In this document: piece after piece, positions 6,972 to 13,268 of the stretch
Layout: the number at the start of each line of letters is the position of its first letter
Numbering within the stretch: the stretch's first letter is position 1
Source of the DNA: an uncultured Pseudorhodobacter sp.
GTDB taxonomy: Bacteria > Pseudomonadota > Alphaproteobacteria > Rhodobacterales > Rhodobacteraceae
DNA: 13,268 bases
Assembly (NCBI GenBank): GCA_945952425.1
Contig: CAMFIX010000033.1
Coordinates: 1-13,268, forward strand
Reading direction: 5' to 3'
The notes under the pieces: model-generated
Told to the model about the DNA's origin: nothing
Databases searched by the model: none
What the model saw: the letters and a program-made list of their open reading frames with translations, nothing else
Program-made: the position numbers and the translations under genes

Positions 6972-7793
6972 ATGCGCCAACCCTCGCGCCTTTTCCTTCT
7001 GATCGGCCCGCTGCTGCTGTTTCTGGGCGCGACCTATATCGTGCCCTTCCTCGGCGTCGTGGAATGGAGCGTGACGCTGCCCGAACCCGGCATCGGCCAA
7101 TACCAGGCCGCGCTGAGCGACCCGCTGGTGCTGACCGTCTTTCTGCGCACCTTGCGCATCTGCGCCGCGGTGACGGTGGCCTCGGTGGCGGCGGGCTATG
7201 TCGTGACGCTTCTTTGGGTGCGCGGCGGGCCGGGGCAGAGGCTGGCGGTCGAGCTTTGCATCCTGATCCCCTTTTGGATCTCGGTCCTGACGCGGGCCTT
7301 CGGCTGGCTGGCCTTGCTGTCGAACAAGGGGCTCATCAACGGCTGGCTGCAGTCGCTGGGCCTCTTGTCCGAGCCCTTGACCCTGGTGCGCAACGAATTC
7401 GGCGTCATCGTGGGCATGACGCATTTCCTGATCCCCTTCGCGGTCTTCCCGCTGGCCTCGGCCATGCGCAACCTGGACGAGCGGGTGCTGATGGCCGCCC
7501 GCGGCATGGGGGCAGGGCGGGCGCGCATCTTCTGGCAGGTTTTCGTGCCGATGACGCGGCCGGGCATCCTCGGCGCCGGGCTGGTGGTCTTCGTCTTTGC
7601 GCTGGGGTTCTTCGTGACGCCCGCGATCCTGGGCGGCGGGCGCAGCGTCATGGTGGCCGAGCTGATCTACCTGCGCATCTTCCAAAGCCCCGACTGGGGA
7701 TTGGGCGCCGCGATCAGCGTCATTCTGATGGCAGGGGTGGGCGTGCTTCTGGCTGCCCTGCTGCGCCAGGTCCGGCAAGGAGCGGCGCGATGA
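6972..7793 (+). CDS. ABC transporter permease, PotB/PotH-like
   Basis: A 273-residue inner-membrane permease. Hydrophobic segments at about 8-30, 58-82, 94-116, 142-165, 200-222 and 245-264 fit six transmembrane helices. The cytoplasmic coupling (EAA) loop is seen at about 174-198 as MAARGMGAGRARIFWQVFVP followed by MTRPG, the usual docking site for the ATPase. The start is uncertain: the ATG at 6972 gives a standard N-terminus (MRQPSRLFLLIGPLLL), but an in-frame TTG at 6957 adds five residues. Neither has a strong ribosome binding site, and the G-rich sequence nearest the TTG is paired in the upstream hairpin. Its stop overlaps the next start as ATGA, so the two permeases are probably made in equal amounts and form the heterodimeric channel. 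Confidence 0.92.
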   Translation: MRQPSRLFLLIGPLLLFLGATYIVPFLGVVEWSVTLPEPGIGQYQAALSDPLVLTVFLRTLRICAAVTVASVAAGYVVTLLWVRGGPGQRLAVELCILIPFWISVLTRAFGWLALLSNKGLINGWLQSLGLLSEPLTLVRNEFGVIVGMTHFLIPFAVFPLASAMRNLDERVLMAARGMGAGRARIFWQVFVPMTRPGILGAGLVVFVFALGFFVTPAILGGGRSVMVAELIYLRIFQSPDWGLGAAISVILMAGVGVLLAALLRQVRQGAAR

Positions 7794-8596
7794 CCCTGCT
7801 GCGTCCCGGCCCGCTGGCCGTCACCCTCGCCGCCCTGGTCGCGGTCTTTCTGATGATGCCGCTGATCGCGGTGATCCCGGTCAGCTTCACGCCCACGCGC
7901 TATCTTTCGGTGCCAAGCGGAGAGTGGTCGCTGCGCCATTACGAGGCGCTGATCGAGAACCCGGCCTGGGCGCAGGGCGCGTGGCTGTCGATCCGCATCG
8001 GCGTGGTGGCCTCGGTCGTGGCCACCACGCTTGCGCTGCTGTTCAGCCTGGGGATGTGGATGCTGCAACCGCGCTTTGCGGGGCTGCTCATGGGGCTGGC
8101 GCTCTTGCCGATGGTGGCGCCCCCGGTCGTCTCGGCGCTGACGCTGTATTTCTTTCTGACCACCCTGTCGAAGGTGAACGGCTTTGTCGCCTATGACACC
8201 TGGGCGGGCGTGGCCCTGGCCCATGCCGTGATGATCGCCCCCTTCGCCGTCGTGCTGATCTCGGTCGCCCTGGCGCAGGTCGACCGCCGGATCGACCTTG
8301 CTGCCCGCAGCATGGGCGCGGTGCTGGCGACGCGCATCCTGCGGGTCATCCTGCCCAACATCCGCTTCGGCGTGCTGACCGCGCTGTTCCTGACCTTCGT
8401 CCTGTCGTGGGAGGAGATCGGCGTCACGCTCTTCATCACCTCGGTCAATGCGGTGACCTTGCCGCGGCTGATGTGGATGGGCTTGCGCGACAACATCGAC
8501 CCAGCGATTGCGGCGATTTCGGTGGTGCTGATCGTGATCGTGGTCGCGGTCATCCTGGCCAAGACCGTCATCCAACGCCGACAGACAAGGATGTAA
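7790..8596 (+). CDS. ABC transporter permease, PotC/PotI-like
   Basis: A 268-residue second permease with hydrophobic segments at about 8-32, 66-90, 97-123, 139-162, 192-215 and 240-262. The EAA-type loop lies at about 168-192 (IDLAARSMGAVLATRILRVI followed by LPN). Members of this half of the polyamine-importer permease pair have the same order and length. The ATG at 7790 overlaps the previous stop by four bases (ATGA) with AAGGAG about 7 nt before it, a clear translational-coupling arrangement. The TPP-enzyme gene follows after 5 nt, so transport and the intracellular decarboxylase are expected to be co-expressed. The substrate cannot be deduced from the sequence of the permease itself. Confidence 0.94.
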   Translation: MTLLRPGPLAVTLAALVAVFLMMPLIAVIPVSFTPTRYLSVPSGEWSLRHYEALIENPAWAQGAWLSIRIGVVASVVATTLALLFSLGMWMLQPRFAGLLMGLALLPMVAPPVVSALTLYFFLTTLSKVNGFVAYDTWAGVALAHAVMIAPFAVVLISVALAQVDRRIDLAARSMGAVLATRILRVILPNIRFGVLTALFLTFVLSWEEIGVTLFITSVNAVTLPRLMWMGLRDNIDPAIAAISVVLIVIVVAVILAKTVIQRRQTRM

Positions 8597-8601
8597 GGAC
8601 C

Positions 8602-10218
8602 ATGACGCATATCAGCACGGGGGTGTATCTGACGCAGCTTCTGCGCGCCTATGGGGTGGATACGGTCTTCGGCATTCCGGGCGTCCATACGATCGAGCTG
8701 TATCGCGGCCTGGCGGGCAGCGGGATGCGCCATGTGACGCCGCGGCACGAGCAGGGCGCGGGCTTCATGGCTGACGGCTATGCGCGGGCCAGCGGGCGGC
8801 CCGGGGTCTGTTTCATCATCTCGGGCCCGGGGATGACCAATATCCTGACCGCGATGGGCCAGGCCTATGCGGATTCGGTGCCGATGCTGGTGATTTCCAC
8901 GGTCAACGCCCATGGCCGGATGGGCTCGGGCGAGGGCTGGCTGCATGAACTGCCGAACCAGCAGGCGATGGTCGCGACCGTTGCCGCCTTCAGCCGGACG
9001 ATCCACCGGCCCGAAGAGCTGCCCGCCGCCATCGCCCAGGCCTTTGCGGTGTTCGACGGCGCGCGGCCGAGGCCGGTGCACATCGAGCTGCCCATCGACG
9101 TGATGCTGGCCCCGGCCGGGCATCTGCCCGTGCCGGTGCAGGTGGCCCGGGCGACGACTGCCGCCCCGGCGCCGCAAGCGGTCGCGGCGGCTGCGGCGGC
9201 TTTGTCCGCCGCGCGGGCTCCGGTGATCCTGGCGGGCGGCGGCGCGGTTCGGGCGGCCTCGGCGCTGGCCGGCTTGGCCCACGCGCTGGATGCGCCCCTT
9301 GTCATGACGACCAACGCCCGGGGCATCCTGCCGCCGGACGATCCGCTGCAGGTCAGCCTTTCGCCCAGCATGGCCGCGACACGGGCGCTTGTGGCCGGGG
9401 CGGATGTGGTGCTGGCGATTGGCACGGAACTCGGGCCCACCGATTACGACTTTTACGAGGACGGCGGCTTTGCCCTGACCGGCCAACTGATCCGCGTGGA
9501 CATCGACCCGGCGCAGCTGCAGCGCGGCAAGGCGCCCGATCTGGGCATCGTCGGCGATGCCAGGCTGACCGCCGAGGCGCTGCGGACCGCCGTCAGCTCG
9601 CGCGCCCCCGGCGACGGCGCCCAGCGTGCCGCCACGGCCCGCGCCGGTCGCAAGGCCCTGTCGCCCGCGATCCAGGGCGACCTGCTGCTTTTGGAGACGA
9701 TCCGCGACACTCTGCCCGATGCGCTGATCGTGGGCGATTCCACCCAGCTGGTCTATGCCGGCAACACCGCCTTTGCCGCCGCGGTACCGGGCGGCTATTT
9801 CAACTCGGCCACCGGCTTCGGCACGCTGGGGTATGGGCTGCCGGCGGCCGTGGGGGCGCGGCTGGCGGGGGATCGGCCCGTCGTGGCGCTCAGCGGCGAT
9901 GGCGGGCTGCAATTCGTGCTGGGCGAGCTGACCAGCGCCGTCGAGGCCCGCGCCTCGGTCGTGCTGATCCTGCATGACAACCAGGGCTATGGCGAGATCA
10001 AGTCCTGCATGATCGCCGCCGATGTGCCGCCCTTGGGCGTCGATATCCTGACGCCGGACCTTGGCGCCATCGCCGCTGCCTGCGGCTGGCGTGTCGAGCG
10101 TCCCCGGGCGCTGGCCGATCTGCCGGGGATGCTGCGGGCGGGGGCCAGCCAGGGCGGCCCGGTCATGATTCTTGTCGGCGAGACTTTGCGGGCCGAGGCG
10201 CAGCGCGCCGCGGCTTGA
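8602..10218 (+). CDS. TPP-dependent 2-oxoacid decarboxylase, 5-guanidino-2-oxopentanoate decarboxylase-like (AruI-type)
   Basis: A 538-residue thiamine-diphosphate enzyme of the acetolactate-synthase/decarboxylase fold. The N-terminal pyrimidine-binding domain has TVFGIPGVHTIELY at 21-34 and PRHEQGAGFMADGYAR at 47-62, with Glu50 as the cofactor-activating Glu. A central domain carries PVILAGGGAVRAA. The C-terminal pyrophosphate domain has GDG from Asp433 and, 27 residues later, Asn460 in HDNQGYGEIK, the GDG-X-N cofactor and Mg2+ motif. The N-terminal wording closely matches, from memory, proteins annotated as 5-guanidino-2-oxopentanoate decarboxylase, the AruI step of the arginine transaminase pathway giving 4-guanidinobutanal. 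AAGGA overlaps the permease stop just before the ATG. It is last in the importer operon and ends 6 bp from the convergent oxidase stop. Fold and cofactor are certain; the substrate is probable only, and other branched or guanidino 2-oxo acids are possible. Confidence 0.9.
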   Translation: MTHISTGVYLTQLLRAYGVDTVFGIPGVHTIELYRGLAGSGMRHVTPRHEQGAGFMADGYARASGRPGVCFIISGPGMTNILTAMGQAYADSVPMLVISTVNAHGRMGSGEGWLHELPNQQAMVATVAAFSRTIHRPEELPAAIAQAFAVFDGARPRPVHIELPIDVMLAPAGHLPVPVQVARATTAAPAPQAVAAAAAALSAARAPVILAGGGAVRAASALAGLAHALDAPLVMTTNARGILPPDDPLQVSLSPSMAATRALVAGADVVLAIGTELGPTDYDFYEDGGFALTGQLIRVDIDPAQLQRGKAPDLGIVGDARLTAEALRTAVSSRAPGDGAQRAATARAGRKALSPAIQGDLLLLETIRDTLPDALIVGDSTQLVYAGNTAFAAAVPGGYFNSATGFGTLGYGLPAAVGARLAGDRPVVALSGDGGLQFVLGELTSAVEARASVVLILHDNQGYGEIKSCMIAADVPPLGVDILTPDLGAIAAACGWRVERPRALADLPGMLRAGASQGGPVMILVGETLRAEAQRAAA

Positions 10219-10224
10219 GCCCGC

Positions 10225-11607
10225 TCAGCCGATGGCCTTGCCGGGGTTCATCCGGCCATCGGGGTCCAGCAGGCGCTTGATCCCCAGCGACAGGGCACGC
10301 TCGGGCCAGGGGGTCAGCCGCCGCCAATCCTCCAGCCGGTACTGCCCCAAGCCGTGCTCGGCCGAGATCGACCCGCCCGCGGCCGCGATCAGGTCATGCA
10401 CCATGCGGGTGATCGCGGGGGCGCGCTCTGGCGGCGTCTCGCCCGGCAGGACGTTCACATGCAGGTTGCCGTCGCCCAGGTGGCCGAAGACATTGACCCG
10501 CGCCGCCGGGGCCAGGACCGACAGCCGCGCCGCCATCTCGTCCAGAAAGCCGCCCATCCGCTGCAACGGCAGCGAGACGTCGTGCTTCAGGCTCTTGCCC
10601 GCCCGCGCCTCGGCCTCGGTCAGGTGTTCGCGCAGGGCCCAAAGCGCCCGGGCCTGCTGTTCGCTGGCCGCCAGCGTCCCGTCCAGCACCAGCCCGGCGG
10701 CGAAGGCGGCCTCCAGCGCGGCCTCGACCGCGGGGGTCAGCCCTTCCAGCGACGAGGCGGCCTCGACCAGCAGGAACCACCCGCCCCCCGCGACCGGCGC
10801 GATCAGGCCGCATTGGGTGGCGACCAGCTGCATCGCCGCCGCAGAGATCAGTTCGAAGGCCGAAAGCACCTCGCCGATGCGGTCCTGGAACAGGCCGAGC
10901 AGCGAGATCGCGGCGGCAAGGTCCGGCACCGCCAACAGGGCCACGGCCCGGCGGCGCGGCAGGGGCGCCAGGCGCAGCACGGCGGCGGTGACGATGCCGA
11001 AAGCGCCTTCCGAGCCGATGAACAGGTGTTTCCAGTCCGGCCCCGCATTGTCCTTGCGCAGCCGCCTCATCCCATCGACGACAGAGCCATCGGGCAGGAC
11101 GACCTCCAGCCCCAGCACGAAGTCCCGCGCCATGCCATAGCGCAGGACGTTGACGCCCCCGGCATTGGTCGCGACGATGCCGCCGATGGTGGCGCTGCCC
11201 TCGGCCGCAAGGCTGATCGGCAGCAGCCGCCCCGCCGCCTCGGCCGCCTGTTTGACATTGTGCAGGATGCACCCCGCTTGGGCCTCGATCACCATGCCGA
11301 TGGGGTCGGGCGGGCCGATGGCGGTCATCCGCGCCAGCGAGACCACCACCTGCGGCGCCGCGCCCAGGGGCGTCGCCCCGCCCGCAAGGCCGGTGTTGCC
11401 CCCCTGCGGCACGATGGCCACCCCTTCCGCCGCGCAAAGCCGCACCGCCGCGGCCAGCTCTTCGGTGCTGGAGGGGCGCAAGACCGCCAGCGCCGTGCCG
11501 CGGAACATGCCGCGCCAATCGACGAGGTGCGGTGCCATCTCGGCGGGGTCGGTCACCAGACCCGCCGGGCCCAGCCTCTCTCGCAGGCCCGACATGAGCC
11601 CCGGCAT
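10225..11607 (-). CDS. FAD-linked D-2-hydroxyacid oxidase/dehydrogenase (GlcD / D-2-hydroxyglutarate dehydrogenase family)
   Basis: A complete 460-residue flavoprotein. The FAD-binding type 4 domain shows PQGGNTGLAGGA at 67-78, ATIGGIVATNAGG at 139-151 and GSEGAFGIVTAAVLRLAP at about 198-215. The C-terminal domain has GHLGDGNLH at 365-373 and SAEHGLG at 405-411, whose histidines bind metal and substrate carboxylate in this family. Such enzymes turn D-2-hydroxy acids into 2-oxo acids and reduce a quinone or electron-transfer flavoprotein. The ATG at 11607 overlaps the preceding stop as TGATG; a TTG three bases upstream and an internal ATG six codons in are alternatives. It is third gene of the minus operon after the aldolase and reductase, and lies tail to tail with the TPP gene. 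It is paralogous to the oxidase at 1-978 but clearly diverged from it. Substrate unknown; lactate, glycolate or a longer hydroxy acid are all possible. Confidence 0.93.
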   Translation of the reverse strand: MPGLMSGLRERLGPAGLVTDPAEMAPHLVDWRGMFRGTALAVLRPSSTEELAAAVRLCAAEGVAIVPQGGNTGLAGGATPLGAAPQVVVSLARMTAIGPPDPIGMVIEAQAGCILHNVKQAAEAAGRLLPISLAAEGSATIGGIVATNAGGVNVLRYGMARDFVLGLEVVLPDGSVVDGMRRLRKDNAGPDWKHLFIGSEGAFGIVTAAVLRLAPLPRRRAVALLAVPDLAAAISLLGLFQDRIGEVLSAFELISAAAMQLVATQCGLIAPVAGGGWFLLVEAASSLEGLTPAVEAALEAAFAAGLVLDGTLAASEQQARALWALREHLTEAEARAGKSLKHDVSLPLQRMGGFLDEMAARLSVLAPAARVNVFGHLGDGNLHVNVLPGETPPERAPAITRMVHDLIAAAGGSISAEHGLGQYRLEDWRRLTPWPERALSLGIKRLLDPDGRMNPGKAIG

Positions 11608-12539
11608 CAATAGCCCCGCTCGGCATCCGCCACGGCCTCGCAGGTGCCGGTGGCCTCGAAGGCGCGGATGTTGGCGGCGATGACCGAAGCCCCGGTCTCG
11701 GCGTCGATCATCGAGGCGACATGCGGCGTCACGCGGATCTTCGGATGCCGCCAGAACGGGTGATCCCCCGGCAAGGGCTCGGTGCGGAAGACGTCCAGCG
11801 TCGCCCCGCCCAGCTGGCCGCTGTCCAGCGCCGCCAGGAAATCGGCCTCGACCAGGTGCCCGCCCCGCGCCGCATTGACCAGCCGCGCCCCCCGCGGCAG
11901 GCGCGCGAAGAGATCGGCGTTCAGGATGTCGCGGGTCTGCGGGGTCAGCGGCAAGAGGCAGACCAGGATGTCGCAGCGGGCGAGAAAGTCGGGCAGGGCC
12001 TCGGCGCCGGCAAAGACGGTGACGCCCTCGACCGTGCCGCCGCTGCGCGACCAGCCCGCGGTGTCGAAGCCCAGCATGGCCAGTGTCTGCGCACAGGCCC
12101 GCGCGATATTGCCCAGGCCCATGATGCCGACGCGCCGCCGCGGCGCGACCGGGGTCACGATCTGCTGCCAGGCCGCCCGCGCCTGGTTGGCATCGGTCAC
12201 CGCAAGCTCGCGGTGATGGGCCAGCACGTGCAAGGCCACGTATTCGCGCAGGCGCTGCACCATGTCGGGGCCGGTGGTGCGCAGGATCGGCAGGTGGCGC
12301 GGCAGCTCGGGGTCGCGCAGCACGTGATCGACCCCGGCGCCGATGGAGACAACGGCCTTCAGCTTCGGAAACCGCGCGATGCGGCCGGGTGGCGGCGCCC
12401 AGACCACCGCATATTCCACCGCATCCAGATCGCCCGGATCGTCGAAATCCCGCAGCTCGAATTCCGGCAGCAGCCGCGCCAGAAGCGCGATCCAGTCCTG
12501 GGTTTCCTGGGCATCCCCCAGGTAGACGACGATCGACAT
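11607..12539 (-). CDS. D-isomer-specific 2-hydroxyacid dehydrogenase, glyoxylate/hydroxypyruvate reductase A-like
   Basis: A 310-residue NAD(P)-dependent dehydrogenase that would reduce glyoxylate, hydroxypyruvate or another 2-oxo acid to the D-2-hydroxy acid, or run in reverse. The Rossmann motif is VGIMGLGNIA at 137-146, followed by WSRS, which is common in NADPH-preferring GhrA proteins. The catalytic triad is intact: Arg225 in NAARGGHLVEADFLAAL, Glu254 in DVFRTEPLP, and His273 in VTPHVASM. The phrase PFWRHPKIRVTPH is characteristic of GhrA-type proteins. The ATG at 12539 is preceded by GAGGAG, which overlaps the aldolase stop, and the gap is 10 nt, so the genes are co-transcribed. Its stop overlaps the start of the FAD oxidase. 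Placing a soluble reductase next to an FAD oxidase suggests interconversion of one hydroxy/oxo acid pair. Confidence 0.92.
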   Translation of the reverse strand: MSIVVYLGDAQETQDWIALLARLLPEFELRDFDDPGDLDAVEYAVVWAPPPGRIARFPKLKAVVSIGAGVDHVLRDPELPRHLPILRTTGPDMVQRLREYVALHVLAHHRELAVTDANQARAAWQQIVTPVAPRRRVGIMGLGNIARACAQTLAMLGFDTAGWSRSGGTVEGVTVFAGAEALPDFLARCDILVCLLPLTPQTRDILNADLFARLPRGARLVNAARGGHLVEADFLAALDSGQLGGATLDVFRTEPLPGDHPFWRHPKIRVTPHVASMIDAETGASVIAANIRAFEATGTCEAVADAERGY

Positions 12540-12549
12540 GGCTTTCTCC

Positions 12550-13263
12550 TCAGACCCGAAGCCCGGCCTCGATGCCGGTCCAAAGCGCCCCATATTCATC
12601 CACCGTGACCTGCCAGGCCGAGCCCAGCGCCCGCGACAGGTCGCGTTCGACCGGCGACCAGGCCGGCATGATCCAGGGCTTGCCCGCGGCACGGGCCGCG
12701 GCGGCGATGCGGCGCAGGTCGTCGAAATCGGCCTCGGTCTTGCGATAGGCGCCGCGGCCGCGCGACAGGGACAGGTCCGAGGGCCCGACGAAGACGCCAT
12801 CCACCGTGGGCAGGGCCAGGATCGCCTCGATATCGGCCAGGGCCTCGGCGCTTTCGATCATCGGCAGGCAGAGGGTCTGCGCATCCTCGGCCGTGTAATA
12901 GTCTGGCCCGACCGCGTCATAGCGCGCCGGTCGCGTGCCGGAAAAGCTGCGCAGGCCGTTCGGCGGATATTTCGCGGCCGCAGTGACGCGGCGGGCGTGA
13001 TCGGCATTGCCGATATGCGGGATGATGACCCCGTGGCACCCCATGTCCAGCGCCTGCTGGATCGGGATCGTCTCGGGCCCCAGCACCTTGGCATAGACCT
13101 TGGCGCCCAAGGCGCGGATCAGGGCGATCAGCTTGTCGGTGGGGTCCAGGTCGAAATAACCGTGCTCGATATCCAGCACGAAGCGGCGGCAGCCCAGGCC
13201 GGTCGCGATCTCGACCAGCTGGTGATGCGGGGTCGACAGCCAGACGGCGTTTTCGGACAGCAT
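12550..13263 (-). CDS. HpcH/HpaI-family class II aldolase (4-hydroxy-2-oxo-acid aldolase type), start may lie outside window
   Basis: The 237 visible residues match the HpcH/HpaI aldolases, metal-dependent enzymes that split 4-hydroxy-2-oxo acids into pyruvate (or a related 2-oxo acid) and an aldehyde. Seen are LDIEHGYFD with Asp31 and His34, QALDMGCHGVIIPHI, AAAKYPPNGLRSF, PMIES with Glu137, and GVFVGPSDLS with Asp163. The spacing equals that of E. coli HpaI His45-Arg70-Glu149-Asp175 within one residue. The position of HpaI Arg70 holds Lys59 here, a conservative but notable change at the substrate-carboxylate contact. The offset to HpaI numbering is 11-12, so the real start may be about 11 codons upstream, beyond the edge; only CTGAC is visible before the ATG, with no stop and no ribosome binding site. 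It is first known gene of the right minus operon. Confidence 0.88.
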   Translation of the reverse strand: MLSENAVWLSTPHHQLVEIATGLGCRRFVLDIEHGYFDLDPTDKLIALIRALGAKVYAKVLGPETIPIQQALDMGCHGVIIPHIGNADHARRVTAAAKYPPNGLRSFSGTRPARYDAVGPDYYTAEDAQTLCLPMIESAEALADIEAILALPTVDGVFVGPSDLSLSRGRGAYRKTEADFDDLRRIAAAARAAGKPWIMPAWSPVERDLSRALGSAWQVTVDEYGALWTGIEAGLRV

Positions 13264-13268
13264 GTCAG

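Noticed and set aside
8191..9975. 594-codon minus-strand open frame opposite the TPP enzyme
   Set aside because: Contradicted by the intact TPP enzyme and permease on the plus strand; composition is that of a GC-rich mirror frame.

Overview
The window is GC-rich alphaproteobacterial DNA, most likely from the Rhodobacteraceae (Paracoccus/Rhodobacter-like). I infer this from codon choice, protein style and the dense, short-gapped gene order; no rRNA or taxonomic marker is present. It is a catabolic and transport locus with no mobile element, tRNA or CRISPR array. It holds eleven protein genes, two of which reach or may reach past the window edges.

Layout. Left block, minus strand, read from 3510 down to 1: an M20-family amidohydrolase, a DDAH/arginine-deiminase-superfamily hydrolase, and an FAD-linked D-2-hydroxyacid oxidase cut by the left edge. 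A roughly 190-bp divergent control region separates this block from a plus-strand LysR regulator (3702-4586). After a 102-bp gap the plus strand continues with a polyamine-type ABC importer: ATPase, Tat-exported binding protein and two permeases. A TPP-dependent decarboxylase resembling 5-guanidino-2-oxopentanoate (2-ketoarginine) decarboxylase follows and ends at 10218. Right block, minus strand, read from about 13263 down to 10225: an HpcH/HpaI-type aldolase, a GhrA-type 2-hydroxyacid dehydrogenase and a second FAD-linked D-2-hydroxyacid oxidase. This block meets the TPP gene tail to tail with only 6 bp between the stop codons.

How it may work together (inference). The importer brings in a cationic guanidino or polyamine-like compound. 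The amidohydrolase and the DDAH-like enzyme would remove acyl/amide and guanidino groups. The FAD oxidases would convert a 2-hydroxy acid to a 2-oxo acid, and the TPP enzyme would decarboxylate that 2-oxo acid. The aldolase and reductase could handle carbon fragments. A near-identical palindrome, TTTGCYG-N3/4-CGGCAAA, lies both in the divergent region and before the ABC operon, so one regulator, probably the local LysR protein, may control both. The exact substrate is not determined by the sequence.
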